Source of the DNA: Xenopus tropicalis
Lineage: Eukaryota; Chordata; Amphibia; Anura; Pipidae
Assembly (NCBI RefSeq): GCF_000004195.4
Contig: NC_030681.2
Location: forward strand, 92,139,681 to 92,203,680
Reading direction: 5' to 3'
Length of the DNA: 64,000 bases
Shown: positions 33,798 to 43,089 of the stretch, piece after piece
Layout: the number at the start of each line of letters is the position of its first letter
How positions within the stretch are numbered: position 1 is the first letter of the stretch
Notes under the pieces: generated by a model
What the model was told of the DNA's origin: nothing
Database searches by the model: none
What the model saw: the letters and a program-made list of their open reading frames with translations, nothing else
Translations under genes and position numbers: made by a program

Positions 33798-34996
33798 TGT
33801 ATGTATGTATATCTTTATTTATAAAGCGCTACTTATGTACGCAGCGCTGTACAGTAGAATTCATTAATACAGACAGGGGGGTTAAAGATAATGGATAAAT
33901 ACAAAGTACAACAATAAATACAAATAAATACAAGGTACAGTTGCAATAAGAGTCAGAAACACAAGATGAAGGAGGTCCCTGCCCCGTAGAGCTTACAATC
34001 TATATGGGAGGGTAACTAACAGACACAAATAGGCAAATATAAGTGCTATAGGTCACAGTGGGTGACATTACAGTATAAGTGCCAGTTTCCAGATCAGGTG
34101 CTGGGCGAGTGCTCCATAAGGTAGTTTTTAAGTTTAGTTTTAAAAAGACTGAGGGAGGATTCTCTCCGGAGGACATCAGGGAGGGAATTCCAAATGTAAG
34201 GGGCAGCCAGGCAGAAGGATTTAAGGCGGGAAACAGCAGTAGTAGTGGGGGGCACAACCAAACGGTTGCTCTGCGAGGAACGAAGGAGACGGCCAGGAAC
34301 GTGCGGAGACACCAGAGAAGAGATGTAGTGAGGAGCAGAGGAATGGAGGGCTTTGAAGGTTAAGAGAAGGAGTTTGTAAACTATTCTTTGTTTAACAGGA
34401 AGCCATGATAAGGCCTTTAGCAGGGGAGGGGCCTGAACTCTCCTGGATGAGAGGAGGAGAGTTCTGGCAGCGGTGTTTAATATAGACTGTAGGGGGGAAA
34501 GATGGGAATTAGGGAGGCCGGTTAGCAGCAGGTTACAATAGTCAAGTCGGGATAGGATGAGGGCATGCATGAGCAGCCTAGCTGTTACAGTAGAAAGAAA
34601 GGGCCGGATTTTGGCAATATTGCGTAAGAAAAAGTGACAGGTTTTGACAGTGGTGTTAGTATGGTCAGAGAAGGAGAGACTGGAGTCAAAGATCACCCCC
34701 AAACAACGCATGGAATTGACAGGGTTGATGAGGGTGCCTTCAATAGAGATAGAAAAGGGGGGAGTAGGACCAGGTTTAGGTGGAAAGATCATTAGTTCAG
34801 TTTTTGTTAGGTTGAGTTTGAGGTGGCGTTGGTTCATCCAATTGGAGATAGCCAGGAGGCAGTTAGAGATTTGAGTCTCAGTTTCAACTGTTAATGAAGG
34901 GGTCGAAAAGTAAATTTGGGTATCATCAGCATATAGATGGTATTTGAAGCCAAATGAACGGATAAGATCGGATAACGGATAAGATCTCCCAAAGAA
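33798..34996 (-). mobile_element. 5'-truncated CR1/L2-clade LINE
   Basis: Minus-strand insertion flanked by the 9-bp duplication AGAATTGTA (33789-33797 and 34997-35005). The 3' end is a short (CATA)n-type tail, preceded by AGCGCTTTATAAATAAAGAT, and the 3' UTR includes TTGTAAGCTCTACGGGGCAG, both typical of L2-like elements. The 5' end is cut inside the reverse transcriptase domain. Confidence 0.9.
34094..34996 (-). pseudogene. LINE reverse transcriptase, C-terminal part
   Basis: The frame begins at the truncated 5' end and includes the catalytic motif YADD (34922-34933) in the context HLYADDTQIYFS. Downstream follow LNLTKTELMIF (residues after the palm), CLGVIFDSSLSFSDH and LTRLDYCN-like LILSRLDYCNLLLTGLP, then VKQRIVYKLLLLTFKALH and the C-terminal LSLFKTKLKNYL. 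This matches the end of CR1/L2-clade ORF2. The N-terminal endonuclease and fingers are missing, so it is dead. The reading frame shows no stop until its natural end. Confidence 0.9.
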
Positions 34997-35373
34997 AGAA
35001 TTGTAACAATTCAGTTAAAAAACACACAGAAAAGAAAGTGTTTAGGTGCTATGCGTGTTCAAAAGTTGGGCACATAGCCAGGTATTGTACCCTGAAAAAC
35101 TATTATTGGGATAATAATAATTGGTACAATGAAAGAGAGAATTGGAATTCCTCTAGGTGGGGATTTCAAAAGAAAAGTAGGTATGGGAATACATGGGTCC
35201 CATATCAGGTTCTTACAACTCAGAAAGATAGGCTGAGTACAGAGAACTCCTATCTCCAAAATGCATGGGAAGCATTTAAAAAAGAGTTGGAAAGTATCAA
35301 ATTAGAACTTTCTCAAATTAAAGGAAGAAGGGCTAATGAGAATAGAGGGAAACACAATGTGAATATGCCCTAA

Positions 35374-35790
35374 CTTTTTCCCTTCACCAAGTTTATATTT
35401 TACAGGATAAACAAGGATTCAAGATTATGTAAAGGAGAATTCCATGCCTTACCCTGTCCTGTGGAAAAAAAAAAAAAAATTATAGAGGACCTTACTTATT
35501 TGTTTTTTTTTTCCTTTTTACACAGAAGGAGAAGCCTCTAAATTGGTTTGGTACAGTCAGGTTATACAAATTCAAAAACATTTTTTGGTTTTTAATAGTT
35601 AGAATGACCTGTGTTGTGAGGGAGTAAAATGGCTGCTGCTTTAGTTTAGTAGGAGAGTAAAAAGCACTGAGGCACAATTTGAATTTTATTTTTGATATGA
35701 TTTGCCTGAGTCAGATTTTGTTTTTTTTTACTCTCTGTATTAGCAGCAACACGTTTGTGACATTTTTACATAGAGTGCATGCTGCTTGAT
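35374..35790 (+). other. Interior of LTR element after gag, non-coding
   Basis: No pol-like frame. Contains a possible 3' splice site (TTATATTTTACAG at about 35391-35403) and an A-run with T-rich partner. Confidence 0.5.
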
Positions 35791-35798
35791 AACCTCGA

Positions 35799-36908
35799 TA
35801 GAGATGTAGCGAACTGTTCGCCGGAGAACTAATTCGCACGAAAATCGGGTGTTCGCAAGTTCGCAAGTTCGCGAACTTTTAGCGAAGTTCGCAATTTTGG
35901 GTTCGCCTTAGCTGGAGACAAATTTTGACCTCTCACCCCAGAGCCAGCAGATACATGGCAGCCAATCAGGCAGCTCTCCCTCCTGGACCACCCCCGGACC
36001 ACTCCCTTCCATATATAAACCGAAGCCCAGCAGCCATTTTACATTCTGCCTGTGTGTGCTTGATGAGTTAGCATAGGGAGAGAGCTGTGCAGGGGTTTGA
36101 GGGACAGTTTAGGTAGCTTTGCTGACTAGTAATCTACTTTCTACTGCTCTTTATGTAGCTGCTGTGGGCAGCTGTCCTGCTGATCTCATCTGCTGTAACC
36201 CAATAGTCCTTGTAAGGACTGCTTTTATTTTCTGATTACTGTTACTTTCATTGTGTACTGCAGCTCCATCTGTGTGTGTTGGAGACAGGTGTGCTGCTCA
36301 TAGTAGTTCACCCCCAGCACCAACCAGAGATCACTTTTTTTTTATTATTAATTTTTTTTTTTTTTTTGTAATTTAAGTTACTGTTCTTTAACGTGTCCAG
36401 TGCTGTTTGCTGTTATTCATAGAAGTGCACCAAACACGTTACACATAGTAGTGACATTGCATTGCAATAAAATCACCTGAGCGATGTTTTTCCACCAGCA
36501 ATAATATATTCCGTATCCACTACTGCGGCGTTTTGTCTTTGCGTGTGAACCGGCTGTAACCTTTACACGACTTGATTGGCATGTAGACGCCGGACGTTTT
36601 AAAGCAGTTTATTACACAAGTTTAGAAATGTAGTGTGATTTATGCCCTTTACAGCACAAAACGCAACGCTGTGTCAACAACGTATTTTTCAGAGACATTT
36701 TTGCCCTTGATCCCCCTCCTGCATGCCACTGTCCAGGTCGTGGCACCCTTTAAACAACTTTAAAATCAGTTTTCTGGCCAGAAATGGCTTTTCTAGGTTT
36801 TAAAGTTCGCCTTCCCATTGAAGTCTATGGGGTTCGCAAAGTTCGCAAAAGTTCGCACTTTTTGGCAGAAGTTCGCGAACTTTTTTTGTGAGGTTCGCTA
36901 CATCTCTA
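35799..36908. mobile_element. Non-autonomous hAT element (TAGAGATGTAGCGAAC ends)
   Basis: Perfect 8-bp duplication AACCTCGA flanks it (35791-35798, 36909-36916). Ends TAGAGATGTAGCGAAC and GTTCGCTACATCTCTA are inverted repeats, followed inwards by many GTTCGC/GCGAAC motifs. The interior has CCATATATAAACC and a pyrimidine-rich stretch but no transposase. Confidence 0.9.
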
Positions 36909-36916
36909 AACCTCGA

Positions 36917-37871
36917 TATATGTTATGTGTTTCTGTATCAAAGCAGTATTCAGTCTATAGTTTTTCTCCAAAATTTGTCTTACATTGTTTGTATTATCTT
37001 GAGTTTGTTGTGTGTAAAGTCTTCAAGGTGGGGTGTTTAAAACCACTTAACTTCAGTAATTTGCATTATAGTTACCAGTCTGGTTTGTCCTATACATTTC
37101 TAGTATTTTGTTTATGTTTATGGTCTGTACCTGTACAAAACAGCTAAAACAATGATGTTCCTTACAATTGTCTTGCTCTATTTTAGATGATCAGGCATGA
37201 AACTGAGGTGGAAATACTGAGACAAAGATGACAAACAACTCACTAGTGATTTGGCTAAGATAGTGCTGCAGTGTATCTTTTTAATTTCCTGAAGTCAGTA
37301 TTGGTTATGGTCACACCTATCCATGAATTGAGGTGCTAATCCCAGCTATGCTGATTAATAAAATGTGCCACAGAGTTTCTCAAACTACCACAATAATAAA
37401 GGATTTTTCCTGTGTGGTCTCATTCATATGGTAACCGTGGTAAGCAAAATGTGTTGGGTGTTGCAAACACCAAAGTGTAAAGGCCATGGGTTACTGCAGA
37501 GGCCTAAAATGGGATCCAGCCCAGACATGGGTGGGTTAGTGTCAAGTGGGTAAGCGGTGTGTATAGCGCACAGACAATGCAGCAAAGTAAGCTGGAAACA
37601 AAGCCTCTAAAAGTGTGTGGGATTTTCTAACTGGCAGAAGGGTTCAAATTATGAGTATAAACTGTGAGTGTATTTATAATTAGGTTAAATATTACCTCAC
37701 AGTACCCTAAAACTTTAGCATGTGTGAGTGTTATATAATTTGGGTCTCAGTAATCCTTTCACTTTCAGCACAAATACATATTATACATGAATAGGTGTCC
37801 CTGAATGTTATACCTTTTTGTATTTAGAGGGCTCTTTCCTTGTGAAGTCCTTCGCCCTCTAGGTGGGGATT
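36917..37871 (+). other. Interior of LTR element, 3' part
   Basis: No recognisable pol or env frame. It ends with the purine-rich AGGTGGGGA (37861-37869), a weak polypurine tract candidate directly before the LTR. Confidence 0.5.
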
Positions 37872-38613
37872 TGTAAGAAATCGTGTATTTGGGTGCCATT
37901 ATTTGTGATATATATAAATATATATATATATATATATGTGTGTTCGTGGCTCTATTGTGTTATACACTGAGTATGGGGGGAGCTCTAATGATTACTATAA
38001 ACCAGTTTTTCAAGTTGAACCCGAAGCCAAATCTCCATATCTAAGGGTTTTTCTGTGGATGGTGGGACAGTACGTCTGCGAGAAGCCATAAAAAACTCAA
38101 CAGTTACTGAACAATGGGCAAGGTGTGGTTTTTATCAACCCCCATCTGATCAGTTGGTATGTGGGGGGCAGTGGCTGAAAGGTGCATAAATGTGGGCTGG
38201 ACAGTGGTCAAGGGAAAAGGAACCTGGGAGAGCAACCTGGGAAAAGGAACCTGGGAAAAGAACCTGGGAGGAGCACCGGAGGACTGGATCAGAAGTGACT
38301 GGGCAGGATGGGAGACAGACCGGAGAGGAGGCCATGGCAAGGAATCAGACCACCATGTTCTTTGTATATTGGTAGCTATAATGTAGATTTTGTCATTAAT
38401 CTTTAAATGTAAATAATGTATAAATATTGTTTTGTTAACTATTCATTTAAGTGTAACAATCCATTGATTTGCTACTCAATATATTCATTTTAATATACAC
38501 TTATTGGTGTGGGTTATTTGTCTGCTTCTCAAAAGAACCGGAACCCTAGTAAGAGGGGTGATTAATATTATTATTAATATTATATTATTATTATATATAG
38601 TTCAAATCTTACA
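37872..38613 (+). mobile_element. 3' LTR (complete, 742 bp)
   Basis: Starts TGTAAG and ends CTTACA, a perfect 6-bp inverted pair of the canonical TG...CA type. It contains a TA microsatellite (37907-37936), short direct repeats of GGAACCTGGGAAAA type (38218-38272), as often found in U3 enhancers, and a TATAAATA box (38419-38426) followed by the part shared with the 5' copy. The start was chosen from the inverted pair and the purine-rich tract, since the 5' LTR lacks this region. Confidence 0.7.
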
Positions 38614-38675
38614 TAAATAATGCACAAAAATAGTATATCTAGAAATGCAACATCGACACTTTAAACCTTTTCTTT
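38613..38675 (+). repeat. 63-bp direct repeat, right copy
   Basis: Identical to 32205-32267. Lies directly after the terminal CTTACA of the 3' LTR, and continues into unique flank (TTTTAAACACAATGC). Confidence 0.95.
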
Positions 38676-39454
38676 TTTTAAACACAATGCAATTACCCAG
38701 CCACTTGGCAATTTGTGTAAAATGACATATTGCTCAGCAAATGTTTGAAAAACAGAGACTCTAACAAGCCCTGTGGGGCCTAGAATCAATGACTAACTGT
38801 GAGACAATCTGCAACACTTTAGATTTTCTTTTATTAGGCTGATTTCACACAACCTGCAAGTTACTGAGGCAGACAGTGCTGCGTGGTTTATAATGTTATT
38901 AGAGATTAAAAAAAAAAAAAAAAAACCTAAAAAAAAAATACCTTAAGGCAAAATCTGTTCAAAGAGGTAAAATGGTTAAATTAGATCAGTGCACCTTGCT
39001 GTACTAAACAGACAACCTACAATAAGAATTATTTATTGTTATTAAATGCAAACTCATGCTATGATGAGTCACTTGTTATTTTGTGTCACATTATCATGTA
39101 CTAAACCCCCTCTAATACAGCTTGTTCCATTGCGTTAACAATTTAATTAGATATCACAATATAATGAGAAATCAACAACTAAAGTGTTTTTTCTCTTTGA
39201 GATGTCATATAAATGAAGGAATTTATCAAGATTCCAGATGTGCCTTGGAAGTTAAGTTATTCTGGTGCTACCACACATTAATATTAATGAATAAGAAAAT
39301 CTTAAAATTCCATCAATTTCTGTTGGCCAATAGGAAAATAATGTGTGAGTATTCAGCTGTAAAGAAGCTTGATGTAAAAAGCATCTTCTGTAAAAGCTTC
39401 AAAAGGTGACCAAACACATTTGGAAAATGATGATAATAATATGATGATGACATA
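38676..39454. other. Intergenic DNA, nothing recognised
   Basis: AT-rich flank with A-runs near 38909-38938 and no supported gene. Confidence 0.45.
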
Positions 39455-40015
39455 GGGGCTGATTTACTAACCCACAAATCCGAATTGGAAAAATTCCGAT
39501 TGGAAAGCGAACATTTTGCGACTTTTTCGTAATTTTTGCAATTTTTTCGTCGCTGTTACGACTTTTCGTAAATTGTCGCGACTTTTTCGTAACCATTACT
39601 ACTTGTGCGAATTGTCGCAACTTTTTCGTAGCCATTACGATTTGCTCGTATCTTGTCGCGACTTTTTCGTATTGAGCGCTCGTAACCGGCGGGCAAAACT
39701 TTCAGACTTTGCATGAGTTTGGAAGCCTCCCATAGGACTCAATGGCACTCTGCAGCTCCAACCTGGCCCAAGAAAAGTCACGATACTGAAGCTTGAATGA
39801 ATCCGAAACTTTCGTACTCGGCACGAAGGCTACGAAAAAGTCGCAACAATTCGCGCAAGTCGTAGCGCTACGAAAAAGTCGCGACATTTTGCGAAACAGT
39901 AGTAATGGCTACGAAAAAGTCCCGACAATTTACGAAAAATCGCAAAATACCGATCAATACGAAAAAAACCCATTCGGACGCCTTCGGACCGTTCGTGGAT
40001 TAGTAAATCAGCCCC
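39455..40015. mobile_element. TCG-rich palindromic element, core type 1
   Basis: Ends GGGGCTGATTTACTAACCCA and GGATTAGTAAATCAGCCCC. Arms of TTTTTCG/CGAAAAA repeats surround the core with TGGAAGCCTCCCATAGGACT and TGCAGCTCCAACCTGGCCCA. It is in inverse orientation to the core at 26577. Flanks ATA/CTA do not form a clear duplication. Confidence 0.8.
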
Positions 40016-40029
40016 CTAGTCTCATATTT

Positions 40030-40172
40030 AGTGGATCTCCATAACTTAAGTCCAATAGGATTGTTTTGCCTCCAATAAGGATTAATTATATCTTAGTTGA
40101 GATCAAGTACAAGGTACTGTTTCATAATTACAGAGAAAAAAGTTAGAATTAGAATTATTTGCTTATAATCAT
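40030..40172 (-). repeat. Fragment of CAGGTATGGGA MITE, inverse orientation
   Basis: GGATCTCCATAACTTAAGTC through GATCAAGTACAAGGTACTGT matches the 60152-60472 copy. It ends where a second copy in the other orientation starts, giving a head-to-head pair. Confidence 0.7.
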
Positions 40173-40174
40173 TA

Positions 40175-40489
40175 TAGGTATCCGGAAACCGGTTATTCAG
40201 AAAGCTCCAAATTACGGAAAGCCTGTCTCCCATAGACTCCATTTTAATCAAATAATTAAGAATTTTAAAAATGATTTCGTTTTTTTCTGTAGTAATAAAA
40301 CAGTACCTTCTAATTGATCCCAACTAAGAATAATTAATCCTTATTGGATGCAAAATAATTCTATTGGGTTTAATTAATGTTTAATTGATTTTTTAGTAGA
40401 TTTAAGGTATGGAGATTCAAATTACAGAAAGACCCCTTATCCAAAATACCCTTGGTCCCAAGCATTCTGGATAACGGGTCCTATACCTG
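40175..40489 (+). mobile_element. CAGGTATGGGA MITE, left end decayed
   Basis: Left end TAGGTATCCGG is a decayed CAGGTATGGGA. The right end TCCTATACCTG is followed by TA. Same orientation as 24559-24884. Confidence 0.8.
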
Positions 40490-40687
40490 TACTATATTCT
40501 TTTTTACTTTCTATCCATCATAAAAGGAAGTACTGTATAGACAAATCAATTAGTGAATTAATATTATAGTAAGGCATACAGCCCACTTATAAAAGCTTAG
40601 AGTAAGTAACACATTAATAAAAACTTAGATAATTAACACATTTCAGCAGGCCCTATATCATGATAGAATGCTAACAGATTTATGGTA

Positions 40688-41332
40688 CAGGTATGGAACC
40701 TGTTATCCAAAATGCCCAGGACCTTGAGTTTTCCGGATAAGGGGCCTATCTGTAATTTGGATATCCATACATTAAGGGGCTGATTTACTAAGCCACGAAT
40801 CCGACCCAAATTGGAAAAGTTCCGACTTGAAAACGAACATTTTGCGACTTTTTCGTATTTTTTGCGATTTTTTCGGCGTCTTTACGAATTTTTCGTTACC
40901 AATACGATTTTTGCGTAAAAACGCGAGTTTTTCGTAGCCATTACGAAAGTTGCGTAAAATCGCCCGATTTTTCCGTAGCGTTAAAACTTACACGAAAAGT
41001 TGCGCCTTTTTCGTAGCGTTAAAACTTAAAAGGTGCGAAGTTTCGCGTAAGTTTTAACGCTATGAAAAAAGCGCAACTTTTTGTGCAAGTTTTAACGCTA
41101 CGAAAAATCGCCAGATTTTACGCAATTTTCGTAATGGCTACGAAAAACTCGCGTTTTTACGCAAAAATCATATTGGCAACGAAAAATTCGTAAAGACGCC
41201 GAAAAAATCAAGTACAAGGGATCAAGTACAAGGTATTTGAAAAATTTGAAATATTTAATGAAAATGGAGTCTATAGGAGATGGCCTTTGCATAACGGGTT
41301 TCCGGTTACTGGGTTAACAGATCCCATACCTG
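40688..41332 (-). mobile_element. CAGGTATGGGA MITE split by a palindromic element
   Basis: Left part 40688-40775 (CAGGTATGGAACCTG ... TTTGGATATCCATAC) and right part 41211-41332 (GATCAAGTACAAGG ... GATCCCATACCTG) belong to one copy. The palindromic element at 40776 is inserted between them and a piece of the middle is lost. Confidence 0.8.
40776..41210. mobile_element. TCG-rich palindromic element, core type 2, right end lost
   Basis: Starts GGGGCTGATTTACTAAGCCA. Left and right arms are close complements (for example TTTCGGCGTCTTTACGAA against TTCGTAAAGACGCCGAAA), meeting near 41050, so the unit is a nearly perfect hairpin. It lacks the gene-like core of type 1 copies. The outer part of the right arm is missing and the sequence passes straight into the host MITE. 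Confidence 0.8.
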
Positions 41333-41471
41333 CATAGGAACATTATCAGAATTTTCCAGATCTTTAACTTATATTGTTCCTATTGCTGAAAAACAGATTA
41401 GTGTATTGTATCAGTTTATACAAGCATAGACATTAACATTCCGATTTCCTTCTGGGACCACCATCACCTTA

Positions 41472-41681
41472 CAGTGGAGGAAATAATTATTTGACCCCTC
41501 ACTGATTTTGTAAGTTTGTCCAATGACAAAGAAATGAAAAGTCTCAGAACAGTATCATTTCAATGGTAGGTTTATTTTAACAGTGGCAGATAGCACATCA
41601 AAAGGAAAATCGAAAAAATAACTTTAAATAAAAGATAGCAACTGATTTGCATTTCATTGAGTGAAATAAGTTTTTGAACCC
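41472..41681 (+). repeat. Tc1 terminal inverted repeat, left
   Basis: 210 bp, identical to the complement of 42878-43087. Contains outer and inner transposase-binding-like motifs. Confidence 0.95.
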
Positions 41682-41697
41682 TCTAACAAAAAAAGAC

Positions 41698-42722
41698 TTA
41701 ATACTTAGTGGAAAAACCCTTGTTTGCAAGCACAGAGGTCAAACGTTTCTTGTAATTGATGAGCAAGTTTGCGCACATTTTAGGAGGAATGTTGGTCCCA
41801 CTCCTCTTTGCAGATCATCTCTAAATCCCTAAGGTTTCGAGGCTGTCTCTGTGCAACTCTGAGCTTGAGCTCCCTCCATAGGTTTTCTATTGGATTAAGG
41901 TCCGGAGACTGACTAGGCCACTCCATGACCTTAATGTGCTTCTTCTTGAGCCACTCCTTTGTTGCCTTTGCTGTATGTTTTGGGTCATTGTCGTGCTGGA
42001 ACACCCATCCACGACCCATTTTCAGTTTCCTGGCAGAGGGAAGGAGGTTGTCGTTCAGGATTTCACGATACATGGCTCCATCCATTTTCCCGTTAATGCG
42101 AATAAGTTGTCCTGTGCCCTTAGCAGAAAAACACCCCCCAAAGCAAAATGTTTCCACCCCCATGCTTGACGGTGGGGACGGTGTTTTGGGGGTCATAGGC
42201 AGCATTTTTCTTCCTCCAAACACAGCGAGTTGAGTTAATGCCAAAGAGCTCTATTTTGGTCTCATCAGACCACAGCACCTTCTCCCAGTCACTCACAGAA
42301 TCATTCAGGTGTTCATTGGCAAACTTCAGACGGGCCTGCACATGTGCCTTCTTGAGCAGGGGGACCTTGCGAGCCCTGCAGGATTTTAATCCATTGCGGT
42401 GTAATGTGTTTCCAATGGTTTTCTTGGTGACTGTGGTCCCTGCTAATTTGAGGTCATTAACTAACTCCTCCCGTGTAGTTCTAGGATGCTTTTTCACCTT
42501 TCTCAGAATCATTGACACCCCACGAGGTGAGATCTTGCGTGGAGCCCCAGAGCGAGGTCGATTGATGGTCATTTTGTGCTCCTTCCATTTTCGAACAATC
42601 GCACCAACAGTTGTCACCTTCTCTCCCAGCTTCTTGCTAATGGTTTTGTAGCCCATTCCAGCCTTGTGCAGGTCTACAATTTTGTCTCTGACATCCTTGG
42701 ACAGCTCTTTGGTCTTTCCCAT
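41698..42722 (-). pseudogene. Tc1-family DDE transposase, two frameshifts
   Basis: The protein begins [20 protein letters not shown], with a paired-like helix-turn-helix DNA-binding half (to about residue 110, including the GRPR-like motif [10 protein letters not shown]). The catalytic half has D in [13 protein letters not shown] (42264-42266), D in FQHDNDPKH (41990-41992) and E in LNPIENLW (41885-41887). The second D and the E are 34 residues apart, the DD34E spacing of Tc1. The frame shifts by one extra base in the C-run at 42134-42139 and again in CCC at 41797-41799. Ignoring those two bases the length would be 340 residues, the normal Tc1 size, and no other stop is seen. The enzyme cuts and pastes at TA sites in the nucleus. 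As it stands it is non-functional, unless the shifts are sequencing errors in homopolymers. Confidence 0.95.
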
Positions 42723-42877
42723 GTTGGAGAGTTTGGAGTCTGCTTGATTGATTGATTCTGTGGACAGGTGTCTTTTATACAGGTGACTAGTTAAGACAGG
42801 TGTCCTTAATGAGGTTGACTAATTGAGTAGAAGTGTCTAACCACTCTGTGGGAGCCAGAACTCTTAATGGTTGGTAG

Positions 42878-43087
42878 GGGTTCAAAAACTTATTTCACTC
42901 AATGAAATGCAAATCAGTTGCTATCTTTTATTTAAAGTTATTTTTTCGATTTTCCTTTTGATGTGCTATCTGCCACTGTTAAAATAAACCTACCATTGAA
43001 ATGATACTGTTCTGAGACTTTTCATTTCTTTGTCATTGGACAAACTTACAAAATCAGTGAGGGGTCAAATAATTATTTCCTCCACTG
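42878..43087 (-). repeat. Tc1 terminal inverted repeat, right
   Basis: Complement of 41472-41681 without visible mismatch. Confidence 0.95.
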
Positions 43088-43089
43088 TA

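Larger units (their letters stand above)
32593..35373 (+). pseudogene. gag-like ORF with zinc knuckle, interrupted by two insertions
   Basis: The frame is in three pieces: 32593-32648, 33088-33797 and 35006-35373. A MITE and a LINE separate them. Counting only the host bases, the frame stays consistent across both insertion points and would span about 377 codons. Seen in order: a short N-terminal segment starting MDVLAKKIAK, a compact region with WAKAQIYVTRAIQEK, a likely coiled coil (about 33236-33425; KENLEEKILYLNDTIDSL, EITQLEQRLKDAEGTI), a polar linker, then a C-X2-C-X4-H-X4-C knuckle (CYACSKVGHIARYC, about 35047-35088) and a lysine-rich tail. This is the layout of a Gag nucleocapsid precursor, which packages RNA in particles in the cytoplasm. 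ATG context (A at -3, G at +4) is good. It cannot be expressed as one protein in its present state. Confidence 0.75.
32268..38613 (+). mobile_element. LTR retroelement: gag-like ORF, no pol seen
   Basis: Order: truncated 5' LTR, primer-binding site, gag-like frame, about 1.4 kb of non-coding interior, purine-rich tract, full 3' LTR. Three later insertions are nested: a T2-type MITE (32645-33087), a CR1/L2 LINE fragment on the minus strand (33798-34996) and a hAT element (35799-36908). No protease, reverse transcriptase, RNase H, integrase or envelope frame was recognised. It is therefore either a non-autonomous gag-only element or one with pol deleted. The retroviral or Metaviridae affiliation is undecided. 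Confidence 0.8.
41472..43087 (-). mobile_element. Tc1-type DNA transposon with 210-bp inverted repeats
   Basis: Starts CAGTGGAGGAAATAATTATT and ends in the exact complement, flanked by TA (41470-41471, 43088-43089). The two terminal repeats (41472-41681 and 42878-43087) read identical over all 210 bases. Each carries an outer and an inner related motif (AAATAATTATTTGACCCCTC and GAAATAAGTTTTTGAACCC), the IR/DR arrangement of Sleeping Beauty-like elements. A single transposase gene lies between. Identity of the repeats suggests recent activity. Confidence 0.95.

Noticed and set aside
38104..38340. Small frames in both strands around 38.2 kb
   Set aside because: They lie in the short direct repeats of the 3' LTR and have no protein features.
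42238..42651. Plus-strand 137-codon frame
   Set aside because: Antisense shadow of the Tc1 transposase.
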